DNA from: Mariniflexile jejuense
Lineage (GTDB): Bacteria; Bacteroidota; Bacteroidia; Flavobacteriales; Flavobacteriaceae
DNA: 64,000 nt
Assembly: GCF_042675665.1 (NCBI RefSeq)
Contig: NZ_JBHTJI010000001.1
Span: 1,798,001-1,862,000 of the forward strand
Reading direction: 5' to 3'
Part shown: positions 61,434 to 64,000 of the stretch, in pieces
Layout: each line of letters begins with the position of its first letter
Numbering within the stretch: position 1 is the first letter of the stretch
Position numbers and translations under genes: made by a program
Notes under the pieces: generated by a model
Told to the model about the DNA's origin: nothing
Databases searched by the model: none
What the model saw: the letters and a program-made list of their open reading frames with translations, nothing else

Positions 61434-61988
61434 ATGAAGTCAAACGAACAATTAATGCTTGAAAAGCTTAAACAAGGAGAGCCAAAAGCTTTTAAGGAAT
61501 TGTTTGATTTATACTACATTCCACTAAGTACATATGCTTTAAAATATTGCGATTCTTTTGTAATGGCAGAAGATATTGTTCAAGATTTATTTGTTAAATT
61601 TTGGGATGAAAAATTATACATGAAGCTTGAAGATACCATTGCGCCTTACCTTTACAAATCGGTTAAAAACAATACATTATTAGCTTTAAAAGAGAAATCA
61701 AAATTCAGTTTTATTGAAATAGAAAAACAAGTTAACAAACTTATCTTTGATGAAGATTTGGATACAAAATTTATTGAAGATGAAAAGAAAAAAATCCACA
61801 ATGAAATTGAAGCATTACCTCTAAAAAGTAAAGAAGTATTTAAGGCGATAGTACTTGATAATCTTAAGTACAAAGAAGTCGCGACTTTATTTGGCATTTC
61901 AATAAACACCGTTAAAACCCATCATTCTAGAGCTTTAAAACAACTTCGTAATGTTCTAGAAATAACCATTTTATTCTTTTTTATTTAA
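61434..61988 (+). CDS. ECF-type RNA polymerase sigma factor
   Basis: This is a 184-aa protein with region 2 (AFKELFDLYYIPLSTYALKY, AEDIVQDLFVKFWDE) and region 4 (IEALPLKSKEVFKAIVLDNL, YKEVATLFGISINTVKTHHSRALKQLR). It has no other domain. It belongs to the Bacteroidota FecI-like group that works with a FecR anti-sigma factor and an STN-type TonB receptor, both encoded just downstream. Substrate binding at the receptor would free this sigma factor to transcribe the operon. The start ATG at 61434 is the one that gives the normal MKSNEQLMLEKLKQGEPKAF N-terminus. Confidence 0.93.
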   Translation: MKSNEQLMLEKLKQGEPKAFKELFDLYYIPLSTYALKYCDSFVMAEDIVQDLFVKFWDEKLYMKLEDTIAPYLYKSVKNNTLLALKEKSKFSFIEIEKQVNKLIFDEDLDTKFIEDEKKKIHNEIEALPLKSKEVFKAIVLDNLKYKEVATLFGISINTVKTHHSRALKQLRNVLEITILFFFI

Positions 61989-62082
61989 AAAAGTTATTTT
62001 TTTTGTCACCCATTTTGGCTTTTTGTTATTATAGTTAATATAGCACACATTAGTGTTAAAATAACATATTTACAAAACCAAA

Positions 62083-63270
62083 ATGAATACAGTTAGTCCT
62101 AATATATTAAAGCTTATTTCAAAATACACATCCAAAAATATAAGCGAAAAAGAATTTCTCGAATTAAAACAATGGCTACTAGACGATTCTAAAAACGAGC
62201 AATTTTTTATTGAATACTTAAAAAAACATAAAAAATTAAGACGAACAGAATTCTTAAAAATACTGAATAAAGATGCCGCTTGGAATACTATTATATCTAA
62301 ACTAGAAAATCCATTAACCCAAACATCAAACTCAAAAACGCAAATTCTTAGATATTTAAAACCTAATCGTACAATTTTAAAATATGCCGCGGTTGCCATT
62401 TTATTTTTAAGCATTGGCTATTTGTATAAAAACGATATTTTTTTAAAAACAAACACTAGCGTTATACCAACGGAAAGCATTACACTTCAATTAGAAAATG
62501 GTGATATAAAAATTATACAAAGTGATGGCACTATGCAATTAGTTGACGCTAAAGGAAACCAAATTGGCGTACAAACCAAAAACCAAATTGTATATAGCAA
62601 TACTACCAACAATGAAACGCTAGTTTACAATACACTAACCGTTCCTTATGGAAAACGATTTGAGGTTCAATTGTCTGATGGCACCATTGTACATTTAAAC
62701 TCTGGTACATCTTTAAAATACCCAGTTAAGTTTATTAAAGGAAAAAACAGAGAAGTATTTTTAACTGGCGAAGCATTTTTTACTGTTACAAAAGATAAAA
62801 AACATCCTTTTATTGTAAATGCTGAAAACCTAAATGTAGAAGTTTTAGGCACCGAATTTAATGTATCTGCTTACCCAGAAGACACTACTACCGATGTTGT
62901 TTTAGTTGAAGGTTCAGTAGGCATGTATAAAGATGCTCAAACACTTCAAAATGGCACTATGCTAATTCCTAGCACAAAAGGAACACTTAACAAAAAAGAC
63001 CAACAAATAACTACACAAAAAGTTAATACACTTATTTACACATCGTGGATACAAGGTGGTTTATTTTTTAGAAATATCCCTTTTGAAAATATTGCTAAAA
63101 AATTAGAACGCCATTACAACAAAAAAATAATTATCACAAACGAGCAATTAAAAAACGAAATTTTCAATGCTAACTTTAATGATGAGCCAATTGAAAAAAT
63201 ATTAAGCTATTTCAGTGATAGTTACAATATTAAATACAAAATAACCAACAACACTATCTATATAAACTAA
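62083..63270 (+). CDS. FecR-family anti-sigma factor
   Basis: The 395-aa protein has a cytoplasmic N-terminal sigma-binding part (1-98), one membrane helix (about 100-116, YAAVAILFLSIGYLY), a periplasmic FecR domain (VPYGKRFEVQLSDGTIVHLNSGTSLKYP, VFLTGEAFFTV, VEVLGTEFNVSAYPE) and a C-terminal DUF4974 domain (FFRNIPFENIAKKLERHYNKK, DEPIEKILSYFSDSYNIKY). DUF4974 contacts the STN domain of the receptor. It starts 94 bases after the sigma gene stop and is co-oriented with it and with the receptor gene. Confidence 0.95.
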   Translation: MNTVSPNILKLISKYTSKNISEKEFLELKQWLLDDSKNEQFFIEYLKKHKKLRRTEFLKILNKDAAWNTIISKLENPLTQTSNSKTQILRYLKPNRTILKYAAVAILFLSIGYLYKNDIFLKTNTSVIPTESITLQLENGDIKIIQSDGTMQLVDAKGNQIGVQTKNQIVYSNTTNNETLVYNTLTVPYGKRFEVQLSDGTIVHLNSGTSLKYPVKFIKGKNREVFLTGEAFFTVTKDKKHPFIVNAENLNVEVLGTEFNVSAYPEDTTTDVVLVEGSVGMYKDAQTLQNGTMLIPSTKGTLNKKDQQITTQKVNTLIYTSWIQGGLFFRNIPFENIAKKLERHYNKKIIITNEQLKNEIFNANFNDEPIEKILSYFSDSYNIKYKITNNTIYIN

Positions 63271-63370
63271 TGAATCTTAAAAACAAAAAACTAATGAAAT
63301 AAACACAAAACAAAAAAAAACAACAACTAACAAAATCACTAATTATTCTTTTCAAAAAGGAATAAAAAAA

Positions 63371-63398
63371 ACCGAAAAATGCGCCAACATTTTCCGGT
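63371..63398. terminator. Hairpin between fecR and the TonB receptor gene
   Basis: ACCGAAAAATG and CATTTTCCGGT pair over 11 bases with one mismatch around a 6-base loop. On the plus strand no strong T run follows. On the minus strand a T-rich tract follows, so it could stop antisense transcription or act as a message-processing or attenuation point before the receptor gene. Confidence 0.5.
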
Positions 63399-63452
63399 AA
63401 TTATTAAGTGACAACTAAATTTAGTCATACACTATTTAAACACATTAAAAAT

Positions 63453-64000
63453 ATGAAAAAACTTCATGATAGAAAAGGCAGAAAACTGTTACTTCTAAAA
63501 TTTAATCTAAAAATGAAATTAACAACCCTATTTACAATAGCATCATTTTTCACTATGATGGCAAATACAGGTTATACACAAAACATTACATTACATGTTG
63601 AAAATGTAACAGTATCACAAGTTATTGATAAAATAGAAGCTTCAACAAATTATAGATTTGTTTACAACACAAAATTTGTTGACCTAAATAGAAAAGTATC
63701 AATACAAGTTGAAAACGATTTAATTGAAAATGTTTTAAGCAACTTATTTAATAATACAAGTACTTCTTTTCTAATAAGAAATACACAAATTATTTTAAAA
63801 GAAACTAAAAACATTAACTCAAATTCAGTATCAAAACCAACTACTGTTAATATCCAAACACATAAAATAAGCGGAATAATTACAGATGCCAATGGACAAC
63901 CGCTAGCTGGTGCTAACATTGTTGAAAAAGGAACATACAATGGTACGCAGTCTGATTTTGATGGAAACTTCACTTTAAATGTTGCAAACTCGAATGCAAC
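63453..64000 (+). CDS. STN-type SusC/TonB-dependent receptor, N-terminal part only
   Basis: The frame opens at ATG 63453 and runs past the window end, so 182 residues are visible. A long leader (KLTTLFTIASFFTMMANTGYTQ) is followed by an STN domain (LHVENVTVSQVIDKIEASTN, YRFVYNTKFV, VLSNLFNNTSTSFLIRNTQIIL, about 45-115) and then the start of a carboxypeptidase-regulatory-like domain (ISGIITDANGQPLAGANIVEKG). The STN domain is what contacts FecR, so this receptor is the sensing member of the sigma/FecR trio, unlike the susC gene at 25688-28999. It probably imports a second ligand or a larger fragment of the same polysaccharide, with a susD gene expected just beyond the edge. Confidence 0.9.
   Translation, partial: MKKLHDRKGRKLLLLKFNLKMKLTTLFTIASFFTMMANTGYTQNITLHVENVTVSQVIDKIEASTNYRFVYNTKFVDLNRKVSIQVENDLIENVLSNLFNNTSTSFLIRNTQIILKETKNINSNSVSKPTTVNIQTHKISGIITDANGQPLAGANIVEKGTYNGTQSDFDGNFTLNVANSNA

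Overview
The window is a large polysaccharide utilization locus (PUL) from a member of the Bacteroidota, most likely a marine or environmental Flavobacteriaceae. Four things point there: AT-rich DNA, SusC/SusD outer-membrane genes, Bacteroidota-type lipoproteins with the Cys close to the N-terminus, and an ECF sigma / FecR anti-sigma / STN-type TonB receptor trio. I see no rRNA, tRNA, CRISPR array, insertion sequence or phage gene. Coding density is very high, and no gene-free stretch exceeds about 280 bases.

Layout, in transcription order on the minus strand. (1) A single Gfo/Idh/MocA oxidoreductase gene (58954-60018). (2) A long array from 58771 down to 29276: a GH141-like beta-helix enzyme fused to a rhamnose-mutarotase-like domain, a cytoplasmic GH31, a PhyH dioxygenase, an SSS symporter, a TIM-barrel sugar isomerase-like protein, an MFS porter and a cytoplasmic GH78. 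Secreted enzymes follow: two beta-propeller enzymes, GH2, GH106, an SGNH acetylesterase, a GH139/GH95-like protein, a long PL1 and GH127. (3) The susC/susD pair (28999-23702), then an intrinsic terminator. After it come PL1, a DUF3826 protein, PL1, a two-domain beta-helix protein, GH140, GH28, a GH43-like propeller, a BNR propeller, GH78, a CE19-like esterase, GH95, an (alpha/alpha)6 GH142-like protein and a GH78 that runs off the left edge. On the plus strand at the right end are an AraC-type regulator, an ECF sigma factor, a FecR anti-sigma factor and the start of a second TonB receptor.

The enzyme set (three GH78, GH106, GH95, GH127, GH140 apiosidase, GH141, GH28, GH2, propellers, PL1, methyl- and acetyl-esterases) closely resembles the rhamnogalacturonan-II (RG-II) degradome described in Bacteroides thetaiotaomicron. 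There are no sulfatases, so a sulfated algal polysaccharide such as ulvan is unlikely. An apiose-containing pectin, either RG-II or an apiogalacturonan, is the best guess for the substrate. In the inferred scheme, surface and periplasmic PL1, esterases and glycosidases take the polymer apart, SusCD imports oligosaccharides, and SSS and MFS porters bring the products into the cytoplasm. There GH78, GH31, PhyH, the isomerase-like protein and the Gfo/Idh dehydrogenase would finish the work.

The most interesting non-coding signal is a 26-base element present four times. Copies lie upstream of the GH141-led array, upstream of the Gfo/Idh gene (divergent from araC), and between araC and the sigma factor; a diverged copy lies upstream of susC. 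It probably marks the regulon of the AraC protein. The most interesting gene cluster is the cytoplasmic module of GH31, PhyH, isomerase-like and Gfo/Idh proteins, which may handle O-methylated or branched RG-II sugars.
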